From NCBI GenBank assembly GCA_964537505.1, contig CAZICK010000136.1, positions 1-5,892 of the forward strand: a DNA stretch of 5,892 nucleotides, read 5' to 3'. Under the pieces are notes generated by a model. That model did no database searches and was not told where the DNA came from. It saw only the letters and a list, made by a program, of their open reading frames with translations. Position 1 is the first letter of the stretch. The number at the start of each line of letters is the position of its first letter. Position numbers and translations under genes: made by a program. The stretch comes from DAINBT01 sp036732785. Its GTDB lineage: Bacteria > Planctomycetota > Phycisphaerae > Sedimentisphaerales > SM23-30. Shown here piece by piece: positions 1 through 5,014 of the stretch.

Positions 1-447
1 CCTTTTTCCTTTTTCTTCCTCCCCCTAGTGCCTAGTGCCTCGTGCCTATTGCCTTGTTTCTTTCTTCTGTCCCTATTTGTCAATCTGATCCGTCCGATCC
101 GTGTTCTATTCTTTCCCCACCTGACCATCTTTCCTTTCCCGCAATACGCAATATGATATACGCATTACACCTTCATGCCACGGCCCGCCCAATCCCCAAC
201 TCCGCGCTCTTTCTTCTGACTTCTGACTTCCCCTCTCCCAGGTCCACCCTCTTTCCTCCCCCAACCCCTCCGCCCTCCCCTCCAACTTCTAACTTTTTTC
301 CCCCCCTCCCGGACCGCCCAAAACTCATCCACTCACCCACTATTTATCCTGTCAATCCTGTTAATCCTGTCAAAAATTCTTCTTTCTCAATCTTGATAAT
401 CTTGTTATCTCGTCAAATTCTTTTCTTCTCCGTGTCTCTGTGCCCCT
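1..447. repeat. Pyrimidine-rich intergenic mosaic of short tandem words
   Basis: No gene is supported here; the long open frame on the plus strand is low-complexity Pro/Ser/Leu caused by the C/T bias. Bases 1-26 are entirely pyrimidine, and 247-262 and 293-310 are further pure pyrimidine runs. Tandem words are visible: four 7-bp units TAGTGCC, TAGTGCC, TCGTGCC, TATTGCC (26-53); GCAATACGCAATATG near 141-155; TTCTGAC twice (214-227); and 9-bp units ATCCTGTCA, ATCCTGTTA, ATCCTGTCA (346-372), with degenerate ATCTTGATA, ATCTTGTTA (390-407). The end (about 431-456) is the word whose minus-strand reading gives NHRGTETRR. From memory, such words recur between genes in many environmental genomes. The block mirrors the purine-rich DNA at 4490-4790. 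Confidence 0.75.
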
Positions 448-489
448 GTGGTTAATCTTCCCTATCTTAACATCAAAACTCATCAAAAC

Positions 490-555
490 ATAGTACAAAC
501 ATGGTGCAAAGTGGGTGCAAACATAGTACAAACATAGTGCAAAGTGGGTACAAAC
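490..555 (-). repeat. Six tandem 11-bp units (left arm)
   Basis: The units are ATAGTACAAAC, ATGGTGCAAAG, TGGGTGCAAAC, ATAGTACAAAC, ATAGTGCAAAG, TGGGTACAAAC, with consensus RTRGTRCAAAS. Units 1-3 and 4-6 form a 33-bp higher-order duplication with two mismatches. The period is close to one helical turn, so each GTRCAAA core faces the same side of the helix. Read on the minus strand, the 33-bp period becomes an 11-residue peptide repeat (CTHFALCLYYV-like). Confidence 0.9.
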
Positions 556-598
556 CACATCACTTTTCATCGGAATTCGTCGGAATTTCGCACTTTTT

Positions 599-634
599 TC
601 TTACCTATCTTGCCTAATCGTTATAATCGTTACG
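599..634 (-). repeat. Four 9-bp units (left arm)
   Basis: The units are TCTTACCTA, TCTTGCCTA, ATCGTTATA, ATCGTTACG, in tandem without gaps. The same four words occur in inverted orientation at 4303-4338. The last part lies inside the 54-bp stretch that is identical between the arms. Confidence 0.8.
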
Positions 635-640
635 CAAAAA

Positions 641-781
641 TAAGCACTTACATCAATTCCAACAACACAAAATAAGCACTTATGCGCATTTCTTCTAACG
701 TAAAATAAGGAGTTACAACAATTTCACGCTACGAAAAATAAGCACTTACATCAATTCCCAGATACCAAAAACAAGCACTTA
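641..781 (-). repeat. Array of five ~33-bp repeats with TAAGCACTTA core (left arm)
   Basis: Cores lie at 641-650, 673-682, 706-715 (variant TAAGGAGTTA), 739-748 and 772-781 (variant CAAGCACTTA). The spacings are 32, 33, 33 and 33 bp. Each core follows an A-rich run (AAAAA or AAAAT) and is an imperfect palindrome, TAAG-CA-CTTA. The DNA between cores varies, although CATCAATTCC follows two of them. Conserved length per unit is about 14-25 bp, so this is not a CRISPR array. An array of protein-binding sites or a phased A-tract bend is possible, but the sequence does not show which. Confidence 0.85.
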
Positions 782-790
782 TGTCTTCCT

Positions 791-1507
791 CTACCTACTC
801 ACTGCATTTTCCATTACCGTGTTCTTGGCTGCGTCGCAATGGTTATGTCGCTTTCGTGGTTTTGCCCGCTGATCCGTAAGGGCGATCTCCAAAGCATCCT
901 TTGCTGTTGAGGCAAACAAATCCGCACCAATCTCCTCCCAAAGGCCCTCAGCCCGATTGAAAACGCCTCCCGATAGCATAAATCGTAGCTGTGGACACGC
1001 TCCGACATTGCGAATCGTATCTATCAATCGCCTTACATCCGGGGCGTTTGAGGCTTTTGTTCCGTAAATAAACAGTATGTCAGGTTGTATAAGTCCTGAT
1101 AGGGCCATGATTTCGTCGTTGGGCACACCGCCACCGATGAACTTGACCTCCCAGCCGTCAGACTCGAATAAATCCGCGTACATCTGGGCGCCAAGCTCCT
1201 CTGGATCGTCGTTTGCGCATGTTATGATCATTTTGAGGTTACGCGGGTCGCGGCGGGGGAGCTTGCTCTGGAGCTGATCGACGAGGGTGCGGTTGATTCG
1301 AGTGGCCATGTGCTCGGTAATTAAGTCAATCTCGTGATTGCGGTAAAGTCTTGCTACTTCAGAAATTATAGGTGAAAATAGATCGGTGAAAATGATGTTT
1401 GCAGGTGTTCCAGTCTGCAAGGCGGCTCCTAAAATCTCGCGACAACCGATACGGTCTCCCCTGAGGAGCCTCTGCAAATAGCGGGTTAAAAATTCTTCTA
1501 AATTCAT
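791..1507 (-). CDS. Stand-alone cobalamin (B12)-binding domain protein, CarH-sensor-like
   Basis: This 238-residue protein appears to be a cytoplasmic B12-binding module with no DNA-binding or catalytic domain. Residues 1-85 form the helical cap domain (B12-binding_2 type), including LYRNHEIDLITEHMAT. Tyr55, nine residues, then Glu65-His66 parallels the Trp-x9-Glu-His motif of CarH/LitR photosensors. Residues 90-215 look like the Rossmann-type B12 fold: MIITCANDDPEELG, DGWEVKFIGGGVP, ILFIYGTKAS and LSGGVFNRAEGLWEEIGADLF. The usual DxHxxG cobalt-ligand motif reads D101-P-E103-E-L-G106, so the lower-ligand histidine is Glu. The C-terminal tail (about 213-227) is basic. ATG is supported by AAAGGA 8 bases upstream. 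Expected role is ligand or light sensing through a partner, but cobalamin binding itself is uncertain without the histidine. No partner kinase or regulator is nearby. Confidence 0.85.
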   Translation of the reverse strand: MNLEEFLTRYLQRLLRGDRIGCREILGAALQTGTPANIIFTDLFSPIISEVARLYRNHEIDLITEHMATRINRTLVDQLQSKLPRRDPRNLKMIITCANDDPEELGAQMYADLFESDGWEVKFIGGGVPNDEIMALSGLIQPDILFIYGTKASNAPDVRRLIDTIRNVGACPQLRFMLSGGVFNRAEGLWEEIGADLFASTAKDALEIALTDQRAKPRKRHNHCDAAKNTVMENAVSR

Positions 1508-1515
1508 CGGATTTT

Positions 1516-1521
1516 TCCTTT
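1516..1521 (-). promoter_or_regulatory. Shine-Dalgarno site of the B12-domain gene
   Basis: AAAGGA on the minus strand lies 8 bases before the ATG at 1507. It is the only good ribosome-binding site near that frame and decides the start codon. Confidence 0.7.
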
Positions 1522-1910
1522 AACTTGAGCATTCGCAATGACTTCCGTGTTCAGTTGCGTAAGCGGTTTATGGAGCGAATATCCCTGTTCGCTAAGTTAT
1601 TCCGATATCAATCGAATTACGTAAACTCACTACGAAAACGTAAGTTAAATACAAATTCCTATACATTCGAGTTACCTGTGTTCGCGTCAAAATAGTTAAG
1701 TTAGGTAAATTAGGTAATATAAGCAATCGTCATATAGACTTATTATGCTTTAATATCTCCCCTATTTTATCTATCTTATCTTTTTGGGGAGTTATTCGGA
1801 CCTTATGCGGTAGTGTATGGGAGGAGCTAGATGAGGCTTGAAATAAGGAGATGACTCTGTAGGAAATTCTGCAAATGCTTAAAATCTTGATATTTGAACT
1901 GATAGTGTAT
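1522..1910. other. Intergenic region between tRNA-Leu and the B12-domain gene
   Basis: No gene is supported in these 389 bases. AT-rich 9-bp words occur at 1697-1723 (TAAGTTAGG, TAAATTAGG, TAATATAAG) and 1762-1779 (CTATTTTAT, CTATCTTAT). A small hairpin is possible at 1574-1593 (AGCGAA, 8-base loop, TTCGCT). CTCCCC (1757-1762) and GGGGAG (1786-1791) could pair around a 23-base loop. Neither has a U-run in the right place for a standard terminator of the tRNA. I saw no cobalamin riboswitch and no convincing promoter for the downstream gene; TTGACG near 1686 has no well-spaced -10. Confidence 0.5.
1697..1723. repeat. Three 9-bp words TAAGTTAGG-like
   Basis: TAAGTTAGG, TAAATTAGG and TAATATAAG follow each other without gaps. 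The words resemble TAGGTAAGA and TGGGTAAGA in the right arm (4321-4338), so the same word family also occurs outside the arms. Confidence 0.55.
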
Positions 1911-1994
1911 TGCGGATGAGAGGACTTGAACCTCCATGGGGTTGCCCCCACAGGCACCTGAAGCCTGCGCGTCTGCCAGTTCCGCCACATCCGC
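1911..1994 (-). tRNA. tRNA-Leu (anticodon CAG)
   Basis: The 84-base minus-strand sequence folds as a class II tRNA. The acceptor stem GCGGATG pairs with CATCCGC. The D-loop contains AACTGGCAGA. The anticodon stem CAGGC/GCCTG holds the loop TTCAGGT, giving anticodon CAG (1958-1960) for leucine CUG codons. The long variable arm is TGGGG-GCAA-CCCCA. The T-arm is GGAGG-TTCAAGT-CCTCT with one G-U pair. The discriminator base is A, as expected for tRNA-Leu. The 3' CCA is not encoded (the next bases are ATA), so it must be added after transcription. A well-formed promoter directly upstream suggests it is transcribed on its own rather than by read-through from argS. Confidence 0.97.
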
Positions 1995-2009
1995 GATAAC
2001 TGAGCGTGC

Positions 2010-2038
2010 ATCGTAGCTAACCAGGCCAACCTTGTCAA
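2010..2038 (-). promoter_or_regulatory. Sigma70-type promoter of tRNA-Leu
   Basis: On the minus strand a perfect -35 box TTGACA (2033-2038) is followed after exactly 17 bp by TACGAT (2010-2015), which matches four of six -10 consensus bases. The predicted start lies about 8 bases before the mature tRNA 5' end at 1994, implying a very short leader removed by RNase P. Confidence 0.75.
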
Positions 2039-2052
2039 ATGAATCTTTGAGG

Positions 2053-2084
2053 CCCAAACCCGGCAAAAATCCGCCCCCAAACCC
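2053..2084 (-). other. G-rich tract with quadruplex potential upstream of the tRNA promoter
   Basis: The minus strand has four G-runs, GGG-TTT-GGGGG, then a 12-base loop, then GGG-TTT-GGG, ending 15 bp before the -35 box. A second run, GGGGG, lies at 2110-2114. A G-quadruplex is possible but the long middle loop makes it weak. No argS terminator with a U-run is visible in 2039-2185. Confidence 0.35.
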
Positions 2085-2185
2085 TCTCATCCACTCCTTT
2101 ACTCCTCCACCCCCAAAAATGAGGTGCTAAACGGATGACGAACACTCGAAAAGAGGGTATAATGCCGCCCCACTATCCATCCGCG

Positions 2186-3964
2186 TTACATCTGATCGAT
2201 AGTTTCGATCCCCAGTAAATCCAGGCCATGCTTGATCGTCCTGGCAGTTTGATAGCACAGCAGCAGACGATTCGATCGGGCCGGGTCGTCGGCTTTGAGT
2301 ACGGGACAATTAGTGTAAAAACCGCTAAATGCCTGAGCCAGATCAAATAGATAATTGGTCAACAGGTGCGGTCGCAGGTCGCCGGCGACGGTTTCGACCA
2401 CCTCGGCATATCGCAAAAGCAGTTTTGCCAGGGTTAATTCGTCCGGTTCGGTAAGCTCCATATCGCCACAGCCGGCCAATAGTTCATCCTTATCGATGCT
2501 GCCTTTGCGGAAGATGCTCTGCACCCGGGCGTAGGCATACTGCATATAAGGGGCGGTGTTGCCGTCCATGGAGAGCATCTTGTCCCAGTTGAACACATAG
2601 TCACTAACCAGATTATTGGAAAGGTCGGCGTATTTAACCGCGCCAATCCCAACGGCATGGGCGATTTTTTGCTTTTGCTGTTCGTCGAGATCGGGGTTCT
2701 TTTCCTCGACAATTTGCCTGGCCCTTTTTTCGGCTTCTTCGAGCAGGTCTTTGAGCTTTACGTTTTCGCCGGAGCGGGTCTTCAAAGGTCGATTGTTGTC
2801 GCCCAGTACCGAACCGAAAGGTACGTGTTCCAAGCTGACATTTTCGCCAGCCCATCCGGCCTTGCGGGCACAGGTGAAAAACATCTCGAAATGCAGTTTC
2901 TGCCGGGCGTCGGTCACATAAATGATACGTTCAGCCTTTAATTCGCCGACGCGATAGCGTACCGCGGCCAAATCGGTCGTGGCATACAAATAGGCGCCGT
3001 CGCTTTTTTGCACAATTAACGGCAGTGGCTCACCATCGATGGTGGTAAAACCATCGAGAAATACGCACTGAGCACCCTCGGATTCGGTCAAAAGACCGGC
3101 CCCAGAGAGCACAGAGATCACAGAAGGCAGTTTATCGGCATAGAAACTTTCACCACAAACATTTTCAGGCCCAAGCGTTACGCCCAATTGCTCATAAATT
3201 TTCATACATGCGATCAGTGATATTTCACGAACCTTTTCCCAACGCTTTTTTTCCCTGGCACTGCCTGACTGGAGCCTGATAGTTTTTTCCCGGCAGATTT
3301 CCGCAATTTCAGGATTGCCGGCTACAAGATCGGAACCATTTTTATAAGCCTTTTCTAAATCGTCGATGGTAAGATCGTCTATACTGAGATCGTCGCCGGC
3401 GAGATCGCCTTTCTCTTTCAACTTACGTTCTATCTGATAATCAAGAGTTCCCATTTGCAGACCCCAGTCGCCGATGTGGTTTTGGCGGATGATTTTGCCT
3501 GGATCATCGTAGTAGAACTGGAGAACGCGAGCGATGACGTCGCCGATGATGGTAGATCGCAAATGGCCGACGTGCATCTGTTTGGCGATGTTTGGGCTGG
3601 AAAAATCTATTACCGTGGTGGGCGGATTTCCCAGAGGATCGACGCCGAGGCGGGCTTTGTCCTGGATGGCCTCTTTCAGTCGGTTGGCAAGCCAATCGGG
3701 TCGGAGTCGCAGGTTTATAAAGCCTGGGCCGGCTATCTCAGGTGGTTGGCAGATGTCGGAAAGGTCCAGTCGGCTGACGATCTGCTCGGCGAGTTGGCGT
3801 GGGTTTTGTTTTAGCTGCTTTGCCAGGGCCATCACGCCATTGGCCTGATAGTCACCGAATTTCGTGGTCTGGGCAGGTTTGACGATGGCGGGGGCGGGGC
3901 GGGCGGCAATGTGGGTCATTGCCGAGGCGATACGCTGTTCTAATATGTCAATAATCGGTTTCAT
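2186..3964 (-). CDS. argS: Arginyl-tRNA synthetase
   Basis: This cytoplasmic class I synthetase charges tRNA-Arg with arginine using ATP; the family is known to need the tRNA for amino-acid activation. The 592-residue length is normal (E. coli ArgRS has 577). Residues 1-90 are the ArgRS N-terminal tRNA-recognition domain (GDYQANGVMALAKQL). The class I HIGH signature is HVGH at 131-134 within SSPNIAKQMHVGHLRST. Residues 320-332 carry KSDGAYLYATTDL. The degenerate KMSKS loop typical of ArgRS is PLKTRSGE (393-400). MQYAYARVQSIFRKG (474-488) opens the DALR anticodon-binding domain, which runs to the C-terminus. Residues 191-203 contain a tandem DDLSI-DDLTI-DDL insertion-like repeat. The ATG at 3964 fits the family N-terminus, but no clear Shine-Dalgarno site precedes it. 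It appears monocistronic, 191 bases upstream of the tRNA-Leu gene. Confidence 0.97.
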   Translation of the reverse strand: MKPIIDILEQRIASAMTHIAARPAPAIVKPAQTTKFGDYQANGVMALAKQLKQNPRQLAEQIVSRLDLSDICQPPEIAGPGFINLRLRPDWLANRLKEAIQDKARLGVDPLGNPPTTVIDFSSPNIAKQMHVGHLRSTIIGDVIARVLQFYYDDPGKIIRQNHIGDWGLQMGTLDYQIERKLKEKGDLAGDDLSIDDLTIDDLEKAYKNGSDLVAGNPEIAEICREKTIRLQSGSAREKKRWEKVREISLIACMKIYEQLGVTLGPENVCGESFYADKLPSVISVLSGAGLLTESEGAQCVFLDGFTTIDGEPLPLIVQKSDGAYLYATTDLAAVRYRVGELKAERIIYVTDARQKLHFEMFFTCARKAGWAGENVSLEHVPFGSVLGDNNRPLKTRSGENVKLKDLLEEAEKRARQIVEEKNPDLDEQQKQKIAHAVGIGAVKYADLSNNLVSDYVFNWDKMLSMDGNTAPYMQYAYARVQSIFRKGSIDKDELLAGCGDMELTEPDELTLAKLLLRYAEVVETVAGDLRPHLLTNYLFDLAQAFSGFYTNCPVLKADDPARSNRLLLCYQTARTIKHGLDLLGIETIDQM

Positions 3965-4096
3965 GCGTTTTTACCAAACGAGGCCTGAATTTGGGCTGCG
4001 AGGCCGGCCTACAGCGTCTCGCGAGATATCCGTGCGTATTGTATGTCTTTTTTGCTCAATTGGTATGATAATTTCTGGCAGGGCCAATTGTAATAA
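3965..4096 (-). promoter_or_regulatory. argS: argS upstream leader region
   Basis: This 132-bp stretch between argS and the hairpin must hold the argS promoter unless it lies further upstream. The best -10 candidate is TACAAT on the minus strand (4038-4043), 74 bases before the start codon, but no good -35 box is 16-18 bp away. Two perfect 10-bp palindromes are present, AGGCCGGCCT (4001-4010) and TCTCGCGAGA (4017-4026); both may be chance or operator-like. I see no T-box. Confidence 0.3.
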
Positions 4097-4134
4097 TTCA
4101 AACTGACCGATTCGTTGGAATCGGTCAGTTTGAA
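4097..4134. repeat. Perfect 17-bp-stem hairpin upstream of argS
   Basis: The left arm TTCAAACTGACCGATTC (4097-4113), loop GTTG and right arm GAATCGGTCAGTTTGAA (4118-4134) pair without mismatch. There is no flanking U-run on either strand, so a classic intrinsic terminator is not supported, although it could end transcription coming from either side. A perfect stem of this length suggests a recently acquired palindromic repeat or a processed RNA hairpin. Confidence 0.85.
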
Positions 4135-4149
4135 CTTCGACAAGCTCAG
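4135..4149. repeat. CTTCGACAAGCTCAG dispersed word
   Basis: CTTCGACAAGCTCAG directly follows the hairpin. From memory, this word, which reads as FDKL or LSLSK-like peptides when translated, is scattered through intergenic DNA of many unrelated bacteria. I cannot search to confirm that. Its position touching the hairpin suggests the two may belong to one repeat. Confidence 0.5.
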
Positions 4150-4187
4150 AACAGGCGAGGCGTGAAGTGGGAGGGGATGTGCGTTCG

Positions 4188-4296
4188 TAAGTGCTTATTT
4201 TTGGTTCGGCGGGAATGAACGTAACTCTTTATTTTTCGTTGTGGGGAATTTCTGTAAGTGCTTATTTTACGTTGTTGGAATTGATGTAAGTGCTTA
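4188..4296 (+). repeat. Array of four ~33-bp repeats with TAAGTGCTTA core (right arm)
   Basis: Cores lie at 4188-4197, 4222-4231 (variant TAACTCTTTA), 4255-4264 and 4287-4296, spaced 34, 33 and 32 bp. Each is followed by a T-rich run, and most by CGTTG or similar. In both arms one unit carries the odd core (TAACTCTTTA here, TAAGGAGTTA on the left), so the variant unit is itself inherited. Confidence 0.85.
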
Positions 4297-4302
4297 TTTT
4301 TG

Positions 4303-4338
4303 CGTAACGATTATAACGATTAGGTAAGATGGGTAAGA
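4303..4338 (+). repeat. Four 9-bp units (right arm)
   Basis: CGTAACGAT, TATAACGAT, TAGGTAAGA and TGGGTAAGA are in tandem, the inverse of 599-634. TGGGTAAGA recurs at 4473-4481, and TGGGTAGGA-like words recur at 4586-4630. Confidence 0.8.
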
Positions 4339-4381
4339 AAAAAGTGTGAAATTTGGATGAATTCCGATGAAAAGTGATGTG

Positions 4382-4447
4382 GTTTGTACCATGTTTGCAC
4401 TATGTTTGTACCTACTTTGCACTATGTTTGTACTATGTTTGCACTAT
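4382..4447 (+). repeat. Six tandem 11-bp units (right arm)
   Basis: The units are GTTTGTACCAT, GTTTGCACTAT, GTTTGTACCTA, CTTTGCACTAT, GTTTGTACTAT and GTTTGCACTAT. GTAC and GCAC cores alternate strictly. The unit count matches the left arm but individual unit sequences differ. Confidence 0.9.
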
Positions 4448-4489
4448 GTTTTGATGAGTTTTGATGTTAAAATGGGTAAGATTGACCAC

Positions 4490-4790
4490 CAAGTCACAAA
4501 GACGGGAAGGACACGAATTGTCGAAGATAAAAAACGGGAATGACACGAAGATTTTAGAAGACACTAAAAGAGGGAGAGAATTTTGTTGGGTAAATGGGTA
4601 GGATGGATAGGATAGGGAAGATAGCGGAAGAAGGCGAGAAAATGGGGGGAGAGCGAAGGTCGGGAACAGAAGTCAGAGGTTAGATTTTAGATTTGAGATA
4701 TTAGAAAACAGAAGGCGGAGATGATGGAGTAAGGCACGAGGCACGAGAAAGAGAAGGAATGGTTCTCATCGGAAAAAGTTGGTTGATTAT
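4490..4790 (+). repeat. Purine-rich mosaic mirroring 1-447
   Basis: No gene is supported. The plus strand is A/G-rich and carries reverse-complement versions of the left-flank words: ACCAAGTCACAAAGACGGG (from about 4488), 9-bp units TTGGGTAAA, TGGGTAGGA, TGGATAGGA, TAGGGAAGA, TAGCGGAAG (4586-4630), AGAAGTCAGAGGTTAG near 4668, and GGCACGA twice (4733-4746). The last pair corresponds to TCGTGCC at the far left. The whole word order, not only the arm core, is therefore approximately mirrored. Confidence 0.65.
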
Positions 4791-4800
4791 GGTTCAGGAG

Positions 4801-4818
4801 CAGCCTCTTACGAGGCTG
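4801..4818. repeat. Small perfect hairpin CAGCCTC-TTAC-GAGGCTG
   Basis: A 7-bp GC-rich stem with a four-base loop. No U-run follows on either strand, so terminator function is not supported. The rest of 4819-4980 shows no recognisable gene or repeat. Confidence 0.45.
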
Positions 4819-4980
4819 GAGTTTATCGCATTATAGCAACCGGCATAATTATAAAGTGTATTGGTTCAGCGTGAATTGGACAAATACTTTTAAGCGGTTA
4901 GACCTGTTTTTATCTGATTTGCCTTTGGCAATTCAAGGTTTTTAAAGGCATAAGGGAATCAAGAATACATTCCAGATGAC

Positions 4981-5014
4981 TGTCCCCAGATTTTTAAAAA
5001 CTGGCTGTGTCCCC
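4981..5014. repeat. TGTCCCC-flanked palindrome, possible REP/MITE remnant
   Basis: TGTCCCC occurs at 4981-4987 and again in the same orientation at 5008-5014. Between and overlapping them is CCAG-A-TTTTTAAAAA-CTGG (4986-5004), a near-perfect palindrome with one unpaired A. From memory, TGTCCCC/GGGGACA words of this kind often mark repeats near IS200-like (Y1) REP transposases, but none is present here. The element lies at the break in the glycosyltransferase frame and provides its stop codon. Confidence 0.5.

Larger units (their letters stand above)
448..781 (-). repeat. Composite repeat, left arm (inverted partner of 4188-4489)
   Basis: This 334-bp block matches the reverse complement of 4188-4489 along its whole length. 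The module order is shared: a GTGGTTAATC-like edge, TTAACATCAAAACTCATCAAA, six 11-bp units, a conserved spacer around CACATCACTTTTCATCGG, four 9-bp units, then units spaced about 33 bp apart. Bases 613-666 are identical over 54 bp to the reverse complement of 4271-4324. The length difference between the arms (334 against 302) is almost exactly one 33-bp unit. The inner edge stops 10 bp from the stop codon of the cobalamin-protein gene. Strand is given relative to the right arm. No transposase or obvious target-site duplication is visible, so the nature of the element is inferred to be a dispersed intergenic repeat. Confidence 0.85.
4188..4489 (+). repeat. Composite repeat, right arm (inverted partner of 448-781)
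   Basis: In plus-strand order the arm has four ~33-bp units, four 9-bp units, a conserved spacer (GAATTCCGATGAAAAGTGATG), six 11-bp units, GTTTTGATGAGTTTTGATG, a TGGGTAAGA word, then ATTGACCAC. This is the left arm reversed, one 33-bp unit shorter. Bases 4271-4324 are perfectly complementary in order to 613-666. The 11-bp units differ more between arms than the spacer does, as expected for tandem units that slip and convert. The arm sits between the argS upstream hairpin and purine-rich debris. Confidence 0.85.

Noticed and set aside
42..455. 137-residue plus-strand open frame
   Set aside because: It is Pro/Ser/Leu low complexity produced by C/T-rich tandem words, with no ribosome-binding site and no domain.
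641..781. CRISPR array
   Set aside because: Conserved parts are short (about 10-14 bp) and degenerate, the variable parts are partly shared between units, there is no leader and there are no cas genes.
1757..1791. Terminator for tRNA-Leu (CTCCCC/GGGGAG)
   Set aside because: A six-bp stem with a 23-base loop and no U-run on the correct side is not a credible intrinsic terminator.
2135..2163. Plus-strand promoter (ATGACG, 17 bp, TATAAT)
   Set aside because: It would read antisense into the argS 3' end with no gene in that direction, and the -35 match is weak.
2616..2941. Plus-strand frames inside argS
   Set aside because: They are antisense shadows of the well-supported argS frame, as are those at 3455-3848.
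3864..4106. Plus-strand 80-residue frame overlapping the argS start
   Set aside because: It is mostly antisense to argS, with no ribosome-binding site or family resemblance.
448..4489. Composite transposon with the arms as terminal repeats
   Set aside because: The enclosed genes are argS, tRNA-Leu and a B12-domain gene, with no transposase. Arm edges blur into word mosaics and no target-site duplication is visible.
4758..4874. Plus-strand frame reading DYGSGAASYEAGVYRII
   Set aside because: It looks somewhat protein-like but I recognise no family. It is short, has no start signal and ends at TGA (4872-4874). It may be another relic.
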